DNA of 64,000 nt from Tetracentron sinense (GCA_015143295.1 CM026563.1:2356001-2420000); one strand, 5' to 3'. Numbered from the stretch's first letter, positions 1 through 11,392 are shown. Program-made: numbers and translations. The notes: generated by a model not told the origin, from the letters alone.

Positions 1-664
1 AAACAAAAGGAGGGAAACCATTGATGCAAACTTGTACATTCATCTTTTTAATGATCAATTGTATAGATCTCTAAGAACTATATTATTATAATAACACCAA
101 TAATAATAAACAACCATTATGAGGAAAGAATTTATAGTGACATCCAATATGAAGAAGTCCTTTCTAATTGATGAGCAATCCTGTTCACTTTACCGGGAAG
201 GAAAAACTGGATATAAATGGATTTAACTACCATTGAATCACATGACTCCAAGACCTCTCTGAAGGTGAAATTTGGGGTTAAAAAAATCCCTCTTGCACGC
301 AGCAAAAAATAAAAATAAACTGCTTGTGCTCACCTCTTTGTCACGTTGCAACCTCTAGAATCCTCCAAGTATTACACACCAAAGCTTATCCACATATCAA
401 GCACCAAAACAAAGTTGCTTACTAATCTATGGGTTTGCTGTTACATTCTTTGTAAGGATCAGAGTTCTAAATTTATTTAAATTAAACCCCTGGTTTAAAA
501 AGATTTTTTAACATTCTAACTTTACCCCTAGTGTTATATTTTCTCTCTTTCTTACTACTAAACCATTCAGATCAATCTACCTTAGCTCGAGAAGGAAGTA
601 ACTGTAGCCGAAAGGCTTTCCCATCTCATTATCGACAAACCGAGGTGGCTCTAAATAATGTTAA
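1..664. other. AT-rich sequence without a recognised gene
   Basis: No reading frame, splice-bounded exon or repeat family was recognised here. It may belong to a very long fourth intron of the EBP1-like gene, which runs leftward from 11366, or be intergenic; the sequence does not decide. Confidence 0.5.
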
Positions 665-1010
665 TTTTTTTTTTTGAACGGTAAATATTGAGTATATTAA
701 AATAACAAAGAAGCTACAAGCAGTTTACGGGGAGGTAAACTAAAAGGCAAAATAGTGAAAGCTATAAGAAGAACAAAAACATAGAACATGCAACATATCC
801 ATAGCCTAACTCCTCATAGCAAAATATCACCCACTTCCGCCCCTAGATACCCATTCCACAATAGAGCGTCGTATCAGATCTCGGATTCGGGAGATTAGAG
901 AAGAGGAATTGTCAAAGATGCGACTGTTCCTCTCTTTCCAGATGGCCCACGAAATAGCTCCAGGCAATGTAGTCCATATAGCTTCCTTGACACCCACCAG
1001 TGTCATCAAT
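665..1010 (-). mobile_element. 5'-truncated LINE fragment (3' end)
   Basis: On the minus strand the 60-residue frame at 827-1009 contains WAIWKERNSRIFD, the typical C-terminal end of the plant L1-type LINE reverse transcriptase ORF after the zf-RVT domain. The element ends in TTTACCGTTC followed by a run of A's (poly-T at 665-675 on the plus strand). The same ending is seen at 3276-3291 and 15448. About 345 bp remain, so the 5' part was lost. No clear target duplication was found. Confidence 0.75.
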
Positions 1011-1962
1011 TGCCAACCTCGATTAATATTCTACACTTATCGATGTGAAGCGACGAATCATTGATCATAAAAGAAATGGGAGGAGAGTCTAACCAAACAA
1101 AGCTTTCTCCAGGTTTTAGTTTGCATTTCTTTAAGTTTCAGACAACCTAAAAGCTTAAGTGATAAATTAAAAATAGATGATTGGGCATCTATTATTTAAA
1201 TTCTGCATAATGTAAAAAAAAACAATTAATGCATCAAAATTGAAATAACTTGAGAAACAATTGGGCCATGACAAACCCCTCGCAGACTCAGTTACATTCT
1301 AGTCGATAGAAAACAGCTAATTTGGAAAATGTTGACTAGCAATGGCTGAAAATCAAACTACAAAAACAGATCAATACCAAGCCCTCCAAGTGTAGTCCAC
1401 TACAATATATTTATAGGCAACAGGGAAAGTAGGAAACCAATAAGGAATTGATCACCTTGGCAAAGTTGCCTTTTTATCAGTTTATGCAAACGTGTTCTTT
1501 GAGTATCTGTCAGTCATTATTTTTTGTAAAGAATAGATCAACATAATTATTTTTACTTTTGTTCCTCATCATAACAAAAAAAAGGCATAACAAGACATGC
1601 TTCATTCTCACTCGAGACTGAGAGGCCAAACGGACTTCTATGCCTCCATACCATTCATTAACAAAGAGTCCACTCAAAACATGTTTCCTAGAGAAATGTT
1701 TCCCTATCAGAGTAACTTGACCCTTGCCAAATTATTCCCAAACCCCAACTTTGTTACTATGCTTCTAAGCCTGAAAGACGACAAGCGGTAATGTTTCCCC
1801 ATCAAAGTAACTATGACAAAAGCCTCACTTGGATGTTGGTCCATAGCTTCTGAATAGTATTCATCATTTAGGGGCATCACATTTACTCATGAACACAAAC
1901 AAGCTTTTACCTCAACATATAAAGAAGAGATCTTGACATGTAAAGTAATACTCAGTACCATC

Positions 1963-3646
1963 CAATGTTTTAAAACGTGAAGGCATGAGGGGAGGCATTA
2001 GGACCTCAAGATGCATGAGGTATAAGCATCGAGGAGTGAGGCGTAAGCCTCACAAGAAAGTTTCATGCTTTCTCATTTTATCAAATAAATAAAATATAAG
2101 AAAAATTACAAAAAGATTTAAAAAGTTAATGAAAGATTATAGTGTAGGGTAGTTTGTAGAGGGAAGTGATCGTGGCTCGACACGATTTATTGAGTAGGTG
2201 TGCCCAAAGTTCGGGCGTGGGCCTATGGGCGTTGGGGTGTGGAAGGCTATTATGCAGAGTTGGGAGGACTTTTCCAAGGTCACCCACCTCAAGGTGAGTA
2301 ATGGGAGTAGATCCAATTTTGGGTTGATCTTTGGGGTGGGCAATCTACCCTCAAGCAAACTTTTGGCAATCTATTCCTCCTAGCATCAAATAAGGAGGCT
2401 TCAGTTGCCGAGTATCTGGTTTTCAAGACGGAGTGCCTATTTGGACTCCCCTTATGAGACACAATTTATTGGATCGGGAATTCTAGGCCTTACTACGGTT
2501 ATTGTCCCTTATTCAACATGTTAGCCTACATCCACTCATTAGGGATAGTCGGGTTTGGTCCCTAGACAACAAGAGGCGATTTTCAGTGAGATCTTTCTTA
2601 CAAGCCTTGCAATTTGGGCTTGGTACTCTCTTCTTTCTTAAGCAGGTTGTGTGGTTCCCGTCAGTTTCCTCTAAGGTATCACTTTTCCTGTGGACAACGA
2701 TTTTAGATAATATCTTAAGTGATCACCTTATGCATAGAGGGTGGTGCTTGGCTAACAGGTGTTATATGTGTTTTCTAGCAGCAGAATCAGTTGATCACTT
2801 ATTGTTGCATAGCCCGATAGCAAGAGAAGTGTGGTCTTTTTTCCTATCTCATCTTTGTATCCCTTGGATCTTTCCCCGATCTTTTCAAAGCTTCTTATCT
2901 TGTTGACTTCCAGCGTCGTTTCTAGGTCCAACAGGCAGTGTTTGGTCGTTCCTTCCAGGGGCAATAACATAGGCCCTTTGGAAGGAATGGAATAGACAGG
3001 TATTTGAGGACACATCCTTGACCATCCCCCAGATACAAGATCGGATCCATCATCTGGTTGCATCTTGGGAATCCGTTCGAGGTAACAAGGGAGACCCATG
3101 GGAGGGCATCTTTACCGAGTAGTTTTTGCAGCTTGGTAGCTGCAAGGGCTCCCAACTCTTATTTCTCTTTGCCCTCTTTTCCTTTTTCTCCTTGGCTCTT
3201 AGTTTACTTTTTTGGTGAACCCGGAGTATTTCTGCTTGTAGTTTCCCATTTCATATTATATATATTTGCTCTTTACCGATATAAAAAAAAGAGATTATAG
3301 TGTATATGTACACGTATATATATTTGTATTAGTGTACATTGTTTGTGTTTCTATGAGCGCAGACATACACATAGGAAATACTATACAAATTAGTTGAAAC
3401 AAATAAAATTTTTAAAAAAATGGCATTTAAGTCTCAGTTGTAGCTAGAAACATAATTTTAGTTAATGTATGATATATACGTCATAGACATAAAGCGAGCT
3501 TCAAGGCATGAGGCATGAGGCATATGCCTCATGTGAGTCTCATGGGGTTTAAGCCTCATGACTAGACTCAAGGCATTTCTTTAAGTCTCGCCCCGAGGCA
3601 AGCCTCGAGGCATAAGCCTCACACGCTTTTTAAACACTAGTAGTCT
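1963..3646. mobile_element. Non-autonomous hAT-like element, hosting a LINE
   Basis: The left end begins CAATGTTTTAAAACGTGA and the right end, reverse-complemented, reads CTAGTGTTTAAAAAGCGTG. Both ends carry many GAGGC/GCCTC subterminal words (1981-2060 and 3504-3625). The word AGTACCATC lies immediately outside both ends (1954-1962 and 3647-3655), giving an exact target duplication of at least 8 bp as expected for hAT. Without the nested LINE the element is about 520 bp. A few extra bases at the right end make the exact terminus uncertain. Confidence 0.7.
2147..3291 (+). mobile_element. 5'-truncated LINE with 13-bp target duplication
   Basis: The 13-bp word AGATTATAGTGTA lies at 2134-2146 and again at 3292-3304, directly after the A-rich tail, as expected for target-primed reverse transcription. 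The frame at 2502-2906 encodes a zf-RVT-type domain: KVSLFLWTTILDNILS, then WCLANRCYMCFLAAESVDHLLLH, with the paired Cys and His of this family. The region 2198-2400 matches, with frame breaks, the LINE copy at 16220-16534 (the KEASVAEY-like stretch). The tail is CTTTACCGATATAAAAAAAA. The copy is dead and lacks the endonuclease and most of the RT. Confidence 0.88.
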
Positions 3647-3774
3647 AGTACCATCAAAATTAATGACTAACAGAATAAAGAGCCTACATTTCAGTGGAAA
3701 GAGTAAATTGTTGAATTTCCATTACTAGAGTTGCGCAAATCACAGACCAAAGAAGACTAAAAAAACAAAGTCGT

Positions 3775-3793
3775 CATCATCATCATCATCAGT
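3775..3793. repeat. (CAT)n microsatellite
   Basis: A short run of CAT/ATC triplets, about six units, in non-coding DNA. Confidence 0.8.
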
Positions 3794-4557
3794 CATATCC
3801 CAAATATTTGGGGTCAGAAAAACAAGGTGAAAAAAACTAAAATGAAAGAGAACAAAAGGTACATGACTTTCAATCAATGTAACTATGACAACATAACGCT
3901 TCACTGGAGCTTGCTCCATAGCTCATGATAACTTCATCATTAAGAGAAATTACATCCACCAAACCGACAAACGCAAAAATAAAGTGTTGAAAAGAGATTT
4001 TAACAATATTCACACAATACATGTATGAAGACAATTCAATGGAAAACTATAATATTCAAATGCTCCACAAAAGCACTTGGTGAGTTCAACACATTTAAAA
4101 TATCTTAAATAATTTTCTTAAGTTTGCCCGTCCAAATAGAGAAAATCAAATAAATGGAAAGAGGAAGGATTAATGCTTTGTCGGGTCCATATTAACACAG
4201 ACCATACGGTCCATACCCCCCTCCCTCAAATGGTCAAGAAAGGACAAGGTGCACCAACCGAAGGAAAATGAATTGATCCCAAAGCCATCAAGGGTAGCTG
4301 AGCACAATATAGGCAAAAAGGCAAAAGAAGAAACCAACAAACAATTGATAACCTCAGCAAAGTTGCCTCTTCAACTCCTATGAAATTCTTTTATTCTTCA
4401 ATCTTATTTCTATAACTAATCTTTGTGACTCATAAGACTATATAGTGACAATCTTACATTGTCCATTGGAGATAGCAACAGGAAGAAACCTATAGAGAAA
4501 GGAGAGCTCTTGTGTTGGAGAGATTGTGTAGTTTTATTATATCTTGGGCATCAGTAT

Positions 4558-5440
4558 CAATGTAGTCATGGCATCTAGGCGATTAGGCCTGGCTAGGTGA
4601 GGCACTGCCAAGGTGACGCCCAGGCGATAAAAAATAATTAAATTATATTTATATATATTAAATATATTTATATGTAATATTAGTATATACATATTATATA
4701 AATAATAGATACATAATTAGTTTGAAGTTTTCTAACTTTTAAGGTGATTTTGAGTGTTGACTTTGGATGTTGCTTTTAAAGTTTAAATACATCACCTATA
4801 TTTAAGATAGTATTTTTAGACTTTAAAAAGGGTTTTAAAATATGGTTTAAGAGTTTAAATGATGATTTTAAAATAGGGTTTAAAATGGGAAATGTTTAAC
4901 TTAATGCTGCCGCATTCCACTATAGAGGAATGTGCGGTCCTCATTAGTCCATGTCCCCCTTTTTAACACCCATCAGTTGCGGTTAAGATTCACTCACCCC
5001 TAGGGTTAAGCAATCTAACCATAGTTTTTGCAAAAAAAATATATTAACCTTAATTTTCTTAAGCTTAACCATAGTTAAAGGGGTATTAAAAGGAACACGT
5101 GGACACAACATTTGACTACATAATCAAATCTGTGGTGGGTGGGCTAATCATTACCCCATTTAAAATATGGTTTAAAAGAGAGTTTTTAATGAGTTTTTAA
5201 AATAGGATTTTAAAGGAGGGTTGAAAATAGGGTTTTAAAATAGGTTTTTAAAAGAAATTTTGTATGAACCACCTAGGCAACTGCCTAGCGCCTGGATGCC
5301 TAGGCGGTCACCTAGGCGGCGTCCAATGACTTTCGCCCGCCTAGAGAGGCGACTAGGAGGTTGAGGCCCAAAAGCCCGCCTAGAGGGGCGCCTAGGCGAT
5401 TGAGGCCCAAAAATGCCTAGGCGACGCCTTGACCACACTG
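4558..5440. mobile_element. Non-autonomous hAT-like element with CCTAGGCG subterminal repeats
   Basis: The left end is CAATGTAGTCATGGCATC and the right end, reverse-complemented, is CAGTGTGGTCAAGGCGTC; 14 of 18 bases agree and both fit the hAT-type CA.TG start. Flanks ATCAGTAT (4550-4557) and ATCATCAT (5441-5448) match at 6 of 8, compatible with an aged 8-bp target duplication. The right 180 bp are packed with CCTAGGCG/CGCCTAGG words, a plausible transposase-binding array. There is no transposase ORF; the interior repeats GGTTTTAAAATAGG-like phrases. A foldback MITE (4905-5165) sits inside. Confidence 0.72.
4905..5165. mobile_element. Foldback MITE, conserved-core family, nested in hAT
   Basis: The left side starts with a hairpin (CCGCATTCC ... 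GGAATGTGCGG, 4915-4940), followed by the family core: CCCCTTTTTAACACC, GGTTAAGATTCACTCACC, CTAGGGTT, CTAACCATAG. The right side has the inverted core (TTAACCATAGTTAA, GGAACACGTGG). The right terminal hairpin (ATTTGA...TCAAAT) does not match the left one. The same core is found near 9600, 24300, 31650 and 32200. Confidence 0.6.
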
Positions 5441-5759
5441 ATCATCATTTGATACCAAAATTCTTGTCAACACCCAAAGGAGACGATTTGTATAAGATGT
5501 GTTGGAAAGTGACCGACTGCTACATTGAAACCAAGATTTCCATCCAAGTTTTCCCTATATTGATGTTTATCCCTTAGGATTTTTTTATGACCGACTACTA
5601 CATTGAATTCTAGATATTGAAAGTGCATTTTGGTGTAAAACCATAACTAGCCGACATGAAAATGATTTACACTCAACAATGAACAAGGCATTTCCCTACC
5701 AGAGTTACTATGACAAAAGCCTTACTTGGATGTTTGTCCATATAGCTTATGACAAGTAA

Positions 5760-6060
5760 TCATCATTTAGGGCCATAGTGACAAAGTCGGGGTTCAGGAA
5801 TAATTCGACAAAGGTCAAGTTTGGGAAAATTCGAAAAAAATCGGGAAAAATTCAGAACAAATAAATTAATAAATATAAAAATATAGCGAACAATTTAATT
5901 AAAAAATATACAAAATAAGTAGTTTTTTTTTTTTTTGCAAGTATGAGAAAAAAATTCGAAATAATCAGGAATAATCCAAAAAATTCGCGAATAATTCGCC
6001 AGTAATTCGAGAATCCAATAATTCGGCAAAGCAAAAATGTGCGAATAATTCACTGATTTT
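5760..6060. repeat. AT-rich stretch with repeated AATAATTCG words
   Basis: The words AATTCG/AATAATTCG recur about ten times on the plus strand. A similar but shorter stretch lies at 25590-25690. It may be a decayed MITE or simple expansion; no clear terminal repeats or target duplication were found. Confidence 0.35.
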
Positions 6061-6842
6061 TGAAAAAAATGGAATTTTTTGTTACAGAGTTTAGGGCTAC
6101 AAACTCTACTCAAAACATCAAGATGACATTTTTCAGATTGAAGGGGACACAAAAGAATAAGATTAGAAAACAAGTGTTCAACTCTGAACTGTGATGCAAA
6201 CAAGAAGGAAACATGACTATGGAGAGGGACTTTTCAATGTTAAAAAGGAAAAAAAGCGAACATATTTGACCAACTCAAGGCATGAGCAGATGCTCGGAGG
6301 TATCATGATCAAATAGAAAAAGGAAAAAAATACAATGTCAAACAGTGGCATGCCAAACCTTTTCAACTAGTTGCTTTGGCAAGCCCATCACAAATCAATA
6401 CCAGTGGCAACCACCACAAAACATTTCCTTACATTAGAACAATTGGACTCCAATTGTGGTTGTATTGGCATTACAACCATTTTCGACCGAAATAGCTTTC
6501 TTATTACTTCAACTATCAACTAAACTGCTTCATCATAGATAATTTAAAAGTTAAAACAATAAAGTTAGTTTCATTCAGAAACTAAAGTTAAACAGCCTGA
6601 ATTTCGTTGTGTGTTATCACCATTAAAGAAGTTCAGAAAAAACAAAATAGAAAACACTTTATCAAAGCAAAAAACATGTAAAGAAAAGTTAAAAAGGAAA
6701 TTATGATCTCTCAAAATAACAATGACAAAAGCTTTACTTGGAGATCACTACATAGCTTTTAGTAACTTCGTCATTCAGAGAAACCAGATCCTCTGGAAAC
6801 CTTCAAGAAAGTGTAACAAAAAATGAAAATCTGATGAAACAA

Positions 6843-6882
6843 AATAATAATAATTATTATTATTATTATTATTAATATTATA
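6843..6882. repeat. (ATT/AAT)n microsatellite
   Basis: The AAT-to-ATT switch makes a short self-complementary run. It is low complexity and has no gene. Confidence 0.85.
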
Positions 6883-7319
6883 AAAGGCAAACTGATGTTT
6901 TCTGATATGCACACCAACCTGGACCTAGAGTGGATTTTCCAAAATACCCTCATACAACTAATGTCTGTCCATACAGTTAGCATCAATAAAAGAAATAAAA
7001 ATTGAAACAATGATTTCTTCATCAAGCATCTAATATAAATAAAAGAAAATCCAATGCTTGTTAATCTCTTAAATTCAATTACATTCTACAACTCATAACT
7101 TTTTTTTATTAGTCTACATTGCTTGTCAACAGAATAACTAGAAAAGAAAACGAAAGACAAAGAGTTGAACAAGATGTTGGTCTTATTCATTGAATCATTG
7201 ATAAGATAAAGTGGCGTAATAGAGATTCATGGCCAGTTCTTAAATTGGCAGCAACAAGGTTTACACAGAGACAACAAAGTTCAAAACAACATGAAGACAG
7301 ATAATCTTTGCAATTAAAA

Positions 7320-7845
7320 TCAAGTTGATCCTTCCCAAATGAACTTCTAATACCAGTTTCAAATCACATCAATCGAAGATGAAAGATGACTCCTCTATTA
7401 GGATAACTATGAATTGATCCGTAACCAAGATCAGAATAATAAGGCATTCGAAGGAATCCATTCCACTAAATTCTAAACCTGAATGTCAGTGGGTTTGATG
7501 AAGGGGTTGTAGAGAAGCTGAAAGCCACTTTCCCACCACAAACACTAGCGGAGCTTTGTGATCCAAGTATCCAACAAGGCAGGACAGTAAACACACTATT
7601 CGAGACATCACGTTATGGAACTTTGAACACCCTATTCAGCCATGTCAAAGAATTTCGATAAACCGCATTAGTAAAATGTCTTCTTAAACCTCCTTTCTCT
7701 AAAGTGCCATCAGCCATGTGACTATCAATCATTCCTGAAAAAGAACATCTCAGGAAAGATGTTTTATCAGATAAATTCTTCCTGTCTTCTTCAGACATCT
7801 TCCGACGGGAACAACATGCTACGAGGAATGAGTTCTTCTCCACTT
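7320..7845 (-). pseudogene. Coding-like stretch, unidentified, probably broken
   Basis: The base composition is less AT-rich than the surroundings. A minus-strand frame at 7613-7843 gives 76 residues (MSEEDRKNLSDKTSFL...). A second coding-like frame continues leftward after a stop. I do not recognise a domain, and no splice-site series links the pieces. It could be a gene-fragment relic or an exon of an unknown gene. It does not match the missing part of EBP1. Confidence 0.25.
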
Positions 7846-8079
7846 AATTTTTTTTGGATCTTGGGCTCTAGCCCTAATTCTTGACTTCCCATTATATTAT
7901 AAATGATTCTCTGTTCACCTTTAGCATCTGGTTCATTACTATTGGGTACAGTACTTCATACTACATTGCTTATGAAACAACCCATATTTTTTTGAGTAAC
8001 TTAATCATTTGGTTTCTTTTTTGTGCTTTGATAATGCAATGCAATCCAGGTTGTGTCATGCAATATTACCGAGTAAAAG

Positions 8080-8841
8080 CATAGTCACCAAGTACAGGTA
8101 TGGGTATTAAACGGCAATGATACGTTCGGGAAGTACGGGTTTTAAATGGTAAAACATGGAAAAAGTGCAGGAGAGTTAAAAATAATAATAAATAATTTAA
8201 AATATATATATATATATAAACATAATACTTACTACTAATCATTTATCTCATAATTTAAGCTTATACAGTTGCAAAACGAAGACAACCACACAAGATTTAA
8301 ACCACACAGATGCAAAGGATAAGGAGGAATACCCCTCCCCAATATGTACATAAACTGATTAACTCATATACCCCTATACATGAAGCTCCCAAAAGCATCA
8401 CAAAATGGTATACGCGTTAAAAGAATTCTGCGTATGAAAAATGGGTGACTCTTGGATAGAATCGATTACTCGAAGCTAGTCTCTCCTAGTCCTAGCTAAG
8501 GAGATAAACTAGACATTAAAGAGGAATAACCCAAGAGAAAGAGAGAGACTTATCATTGCCGGAGAGAGGTTCCACCGGAGAACAGCCGAGTGAGAGACGA
8601 GAGAGCTGAGACTTGAGACCAGAGCGAGACGAGATATTGACGTTTTGCCCTAACACATCGTCTCGTAACTCTTAAATCACGTTTTAGCCTTCTTTTTTTT
8701 GTTAAAAAAAGTTTTAAACGCGTATAAAATGGAGTACGCATTTAAAACGTATTTTAAAGTTTAAAACGGAAAACACGTTTCAAACGAAGTTTAAAACGGC
8801 GACCCCCTCTAAAAGTTTTAAACGGGTACTTTGTGACTATG
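8080..8841. mobile_element. hAT MITE, family 'CATAGTCAC', with 8-bp target duplication
   Basis: Terminal inverted repeats CATAGTCACCAAGTAC and CATAGTCACAAAGTAC agree at 15 of 16 bases. Flanks AGTAAAAG (8072-8079) and AGTTAAAG (8842-8849) agree at 7 of 8, as for hAT. Subterminal TTTAAAACG/CGTTTTAAA words repeat at the right end. It is 762 bp with no ORF. A second, shorter copy lies at 47212-47495 in the clathrin gene. Confidence 0.85.
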
Positions 8842-9201
8842 AGTTAAAGGACTATCATGAACCCTTTACCAACAATTTTGAGTATTCTGTAAAATGTTGT
8901 TTAACTTTTTTTGTTACAAATACCAAGGATTGTGTTCAGCGGCAGAGCTAGGAATTTATTGTAGGGGGGGCACATTTGGTTTAAGGGATGGGGTTTGGGG
9001 GTGGAGCCCCCAAAAAAAATTTCTGACAACTAAGTTTGTGGGTCATTTCATCCACTACATTTTGTACATATACTACAAGTACTATTGTTTCTCCTTGTTT
9101 ACGAGAGCAATTGTCTCATTACCCTATGGCTATGCCCTATTAAATATTCTTTTTAAAGGTATTTTTTTTTAATTCAATGGGACAGCTGCCCATGACTAAT
9201 C

Positions 9202-9428
9202 CTCTACAGTTATAACCAAACTCCTTAAGAGCCCGGTTACAACACAAGTCTTTTAACTCTAGTTCACAAATTTAAATTTTAGAGTTAATTTTTCTTCTAG
9301 AAACCAAGGTTAGGGGGTTGAACCCTAAGGGTTAATGAATCTTATTCACAATCAAGAGGTATTAAAAAGGACATGTGTTGACTTGTGGGTTTTAACCGAC
9401 TCCAAGGAGTCCGATTATAACAGTAGAG
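9202..9428. mobile_element. Foldback MITE, conserved-core family, nested in hAT
   Basis: The ends are CTCTACAGTTATAACC and, reverse-complemented from the right, CTCTACTGTTATAATC. Each end contains an imperfect palindrome around ACTCC...GGAGT/AAGAG. The inner parts carry family words (AAGGACATGTGTTGAC, CTAAGGGTTAATGAATC). Confidence 0.7.
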
Positions 9429-9494
9429 AAATCCTTAGTAAACTTTTTCAAACTATTTTTTAAAAAAATCAAAATTTGAGGGGCACCCACCTGA

Positions 9495-9816
9495 GATCGA
9501 ATCACAGCCAATCGCGATTGAACTCGGGGAGAGTTCAATCACACCTACAGTCCAACAAGTGTCCCCTTTAACCCCTATTAACTGTGGTTAAGATTTACTA
9601 ACCATGGGTTCAACAATATAACCTTAGATTTTAGAAAAAATAGTAAACTCTAGTTAAGGATTTTTAACCCTTAGGATTAATATTTTTTAATATAATTTAA
9701 CCCCAAAGGTTAGTGACTCTTAACCACAGTTAATAGGGGTTAAAAGAGACACGTGTTGGCTTGTGGATACGATTGAACTCTCCCCGAGTTCAATTGCAAT
9801 TGGCTATGATTGGATC
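9495..9816. mobile_element. Foldback MITE with about 100-bp inverted ends
   Basis: The outer ends agree as inverted repeats over roughly 100 bp (GATCGAATCACAGCC against GATCCAATCATAGCC, continuing to CCCCTATTAACTGTGG). Within each end lies a palindrome: GATTGAACTC-GGGGA-GAGTTCAATC on the left and ATTGAACTC-TCCCC-GAGTTCAAT on the right. A half copy with the same end lies at 12405-12510. Confidence 0.82.
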
Positions 9817-9939
9817 TTCATCATTTCCATGCCCCATGCTTTGCCATCTACAATATACTATATACATAAAAACATTTTTTTTGCCAAAACTTTAGGAGGG
9901 GCACGTGCCCCCCCCCTTGGCTCCGCCCTTGATTGTGTT

Positions 9940-10434
9940 GTGTTAGAAAAAATAGAATCTACAGGAGGTAAGAGAAAGAGAAGAGTTCCCACTAAGAATA
10001 CGAAGAAAGAACATATGGAGTCGCATTGACTCCTTCTATACAAGAAACCCAATATATGGGTGCTTGTGAATTCCTTATGGGAGACGAACAGATGAACCAA
10101 TTATGCACACTCCAACCTATGAAAGATCAGAGATTAGTCAAAGAAGCATCGGTCCCCTCTCAGATACATACAACAATATTGCAATACACAAAAATATTCT
10201 TCTAGCATTTTATAGTTAAACAATAAGTGGACACCTGTGGTTACTAAACAAACACAACAATAAAGCCACCATAAAAAAATTAAATTAAAAATCCAATGTC
10301 ATACTATGAAGAACCTGTACTAAGATACCTATAACCCACAAAGAAAATGGGTAATTCAACATTCAGCAAAATGTTTCTAAAATAATACTGTATCTGGAAA
10401 CAATCGGAGTCCCCCAAACACACAACGCTATTAC
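9940..10434. other. Intron or 3' flank of the EBP1-like gene
   Basis: After the splice donor of exon 4 (GTAATAG, reading leftward from 10434) no further EBP1 exon is visible. This stretch shows no other recognisable feature. Confidence 0.5.
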
Positions 10435-11366
10435 CTTTCTTCCTGGCCTTACAAGCCTCAAAGCAACTTCAGCAGCAGTATTGGCTGCTGCAATAACATC
10501 AGCTGCCCTACCCGTCACTGGACCTTCCTGAAGAATGTGAGTGTGAGCGACAACGGCAATAAACCCGTCTATGTGGCACCCCATATCACTGAAATAAATC
10601 AAACCCATTATTCTTCATTCATCAAGTGCTAGTTTTAATCCTTTAGTAATGTTGCACAAAATAAATAAAAGGAAAAAAGATAGATGATTTAAGAGAATCT
10701 TACATCTTTAATACATCACCTTCTTCCAGTACAGTTTCATCACTGGCGAGAGGAGAGAAATGGCAGATAGTGTTGTTTACCGAAATGCAAGTTGGGAAGG
10801 CGATGCCCCTCTCAATCTTCTTCTTGACATTCTTGTACGTATTGCCAGTTTGCCTATGTAAACATCCCCACCACTTATTACCATCAGAACATATAACAAA
10901 TCAAATCATGCAATTTAAATTTCAATTCAAACTACCCCATTTACAAGCACAACAGAAAAACTTACTCTGTGATAAATGCATCACCCTTCTCACATATATC
11001 TGTGATCTTAGCTTTTGGTTTGCATTCCGACAGCACTAGCTGCAAAGCTTCTGCGAATTTCGCATTTTCCCAGGTTCATTAAAATTAATAACCCAAAAAC
11101 AATAATTCTTCCAGAATAATAAATAAACAATGCCTTTTTTTGATTGATAAGAGGGGAAAAATCATTTTTCTCAACTAGAAGCAGTAAAATCCAAACTATC
11201 TGCAAGATCCTATATCTCAAACAATATCTATGGCTTCCAGGCTATGAAAAAAAATATAGACAGAGAGATAATAACTGTTGATGATCTCAGCAGCATTCTT
11301 GTATTTAGTGACGACTTCAGGGGAAGTGAGATCCAACTCCTTCTCCTCCCTTTCATCATCGGACAT
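10435..11366 (-). CDS. EBP1: EBP1/PA2G4-like protein, first four exons (5' partial)
   Basis: Homologue of ErbB3-binding protein 1 (plant EBP1, proliferation-associated 2G4), a catalytically inactive M24 methionine-aminopeptidase-fold protein that regulates growth, ribosome biogenesis and translation. Exons, in transcript order: 11276-11366, 10966-11050, 10704-10853, 10435-10588; lengths 91, 85, 150 and 154 give exactly 160 codons, all with GT-AG borders. The start is [19 protein letters not shown], typical of the family; later landmarks are [39 protein letters not shown] and [11 protein letters not shown]. The family is about 390-400 aa, so roughly 60% is missing. A good donor follows codon 160, but no next exon was found between 1 and 10434. 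Either intron 4 exceeds 10.4 kb or the 3' half is lost. Identity is secure; function of this copy is not. Confidence 0.9.
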
Positions 11367-11392
11367 GGTTACGAAGCTTTGAATCTTCTCTG

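Larger units (their letters stand above)
1380..6805. repeat. Dispersed, decayed repeat units (motifs A and B)
   Basis: Two motifs recur. Motif A (minus strand GGCAACTTTGC followed by a partly conserved 80 bp) occurs at about 1380-1475 and 4275-4375. Motif B (plus strand core GTAACTATGACAAAAGC, then CTCCATAGCTT-like and CATCATTTAG-like words) occurs at about 1795-1905, 3875-3985, 5695-5795 and 6720-6800. After subtracting the hAT-like insertions at 1963-3646 and 4558-5440, most neighbouring motifs are about 400-530 bp apart, which suggests an old tandem array later broken by transposons. Read on the minus strand, B1 and B2 give a similar peptide (LNDE...), but B3 and B4 carry stops. The family was not identified. 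Confidence 0.5.
8937..9931. mobile_element. hAT element (CAGxGGCxGAGCTAGG type) with perfect 8-bp target duplication
   Basis: The left end is CAGCGGCAGAGCTAGG and the right end, reverse-complemented, is CAAGGGCGGAGCCAAGG, the common plant hAT end type. The target duplication ATTGTGTT is exact (8929-8936 and 9932-9939). G-rich and C-rich stretches (GGGGGGGC ... GCCCCCCCCC) lie just inside the ends. There is no transposase. Two foldback MITEs (9202-9428, 9495-9816) are nested inside, which accounts for over half of the length. Confidence 0.9.

Noticed and set aside
1795..1905. Motif B as a missing EBP1 exon
   Set aside because: The minus-strand peptide (LNDEYYSEAM...) does not match any EBP1 segment, and copies carry stops.
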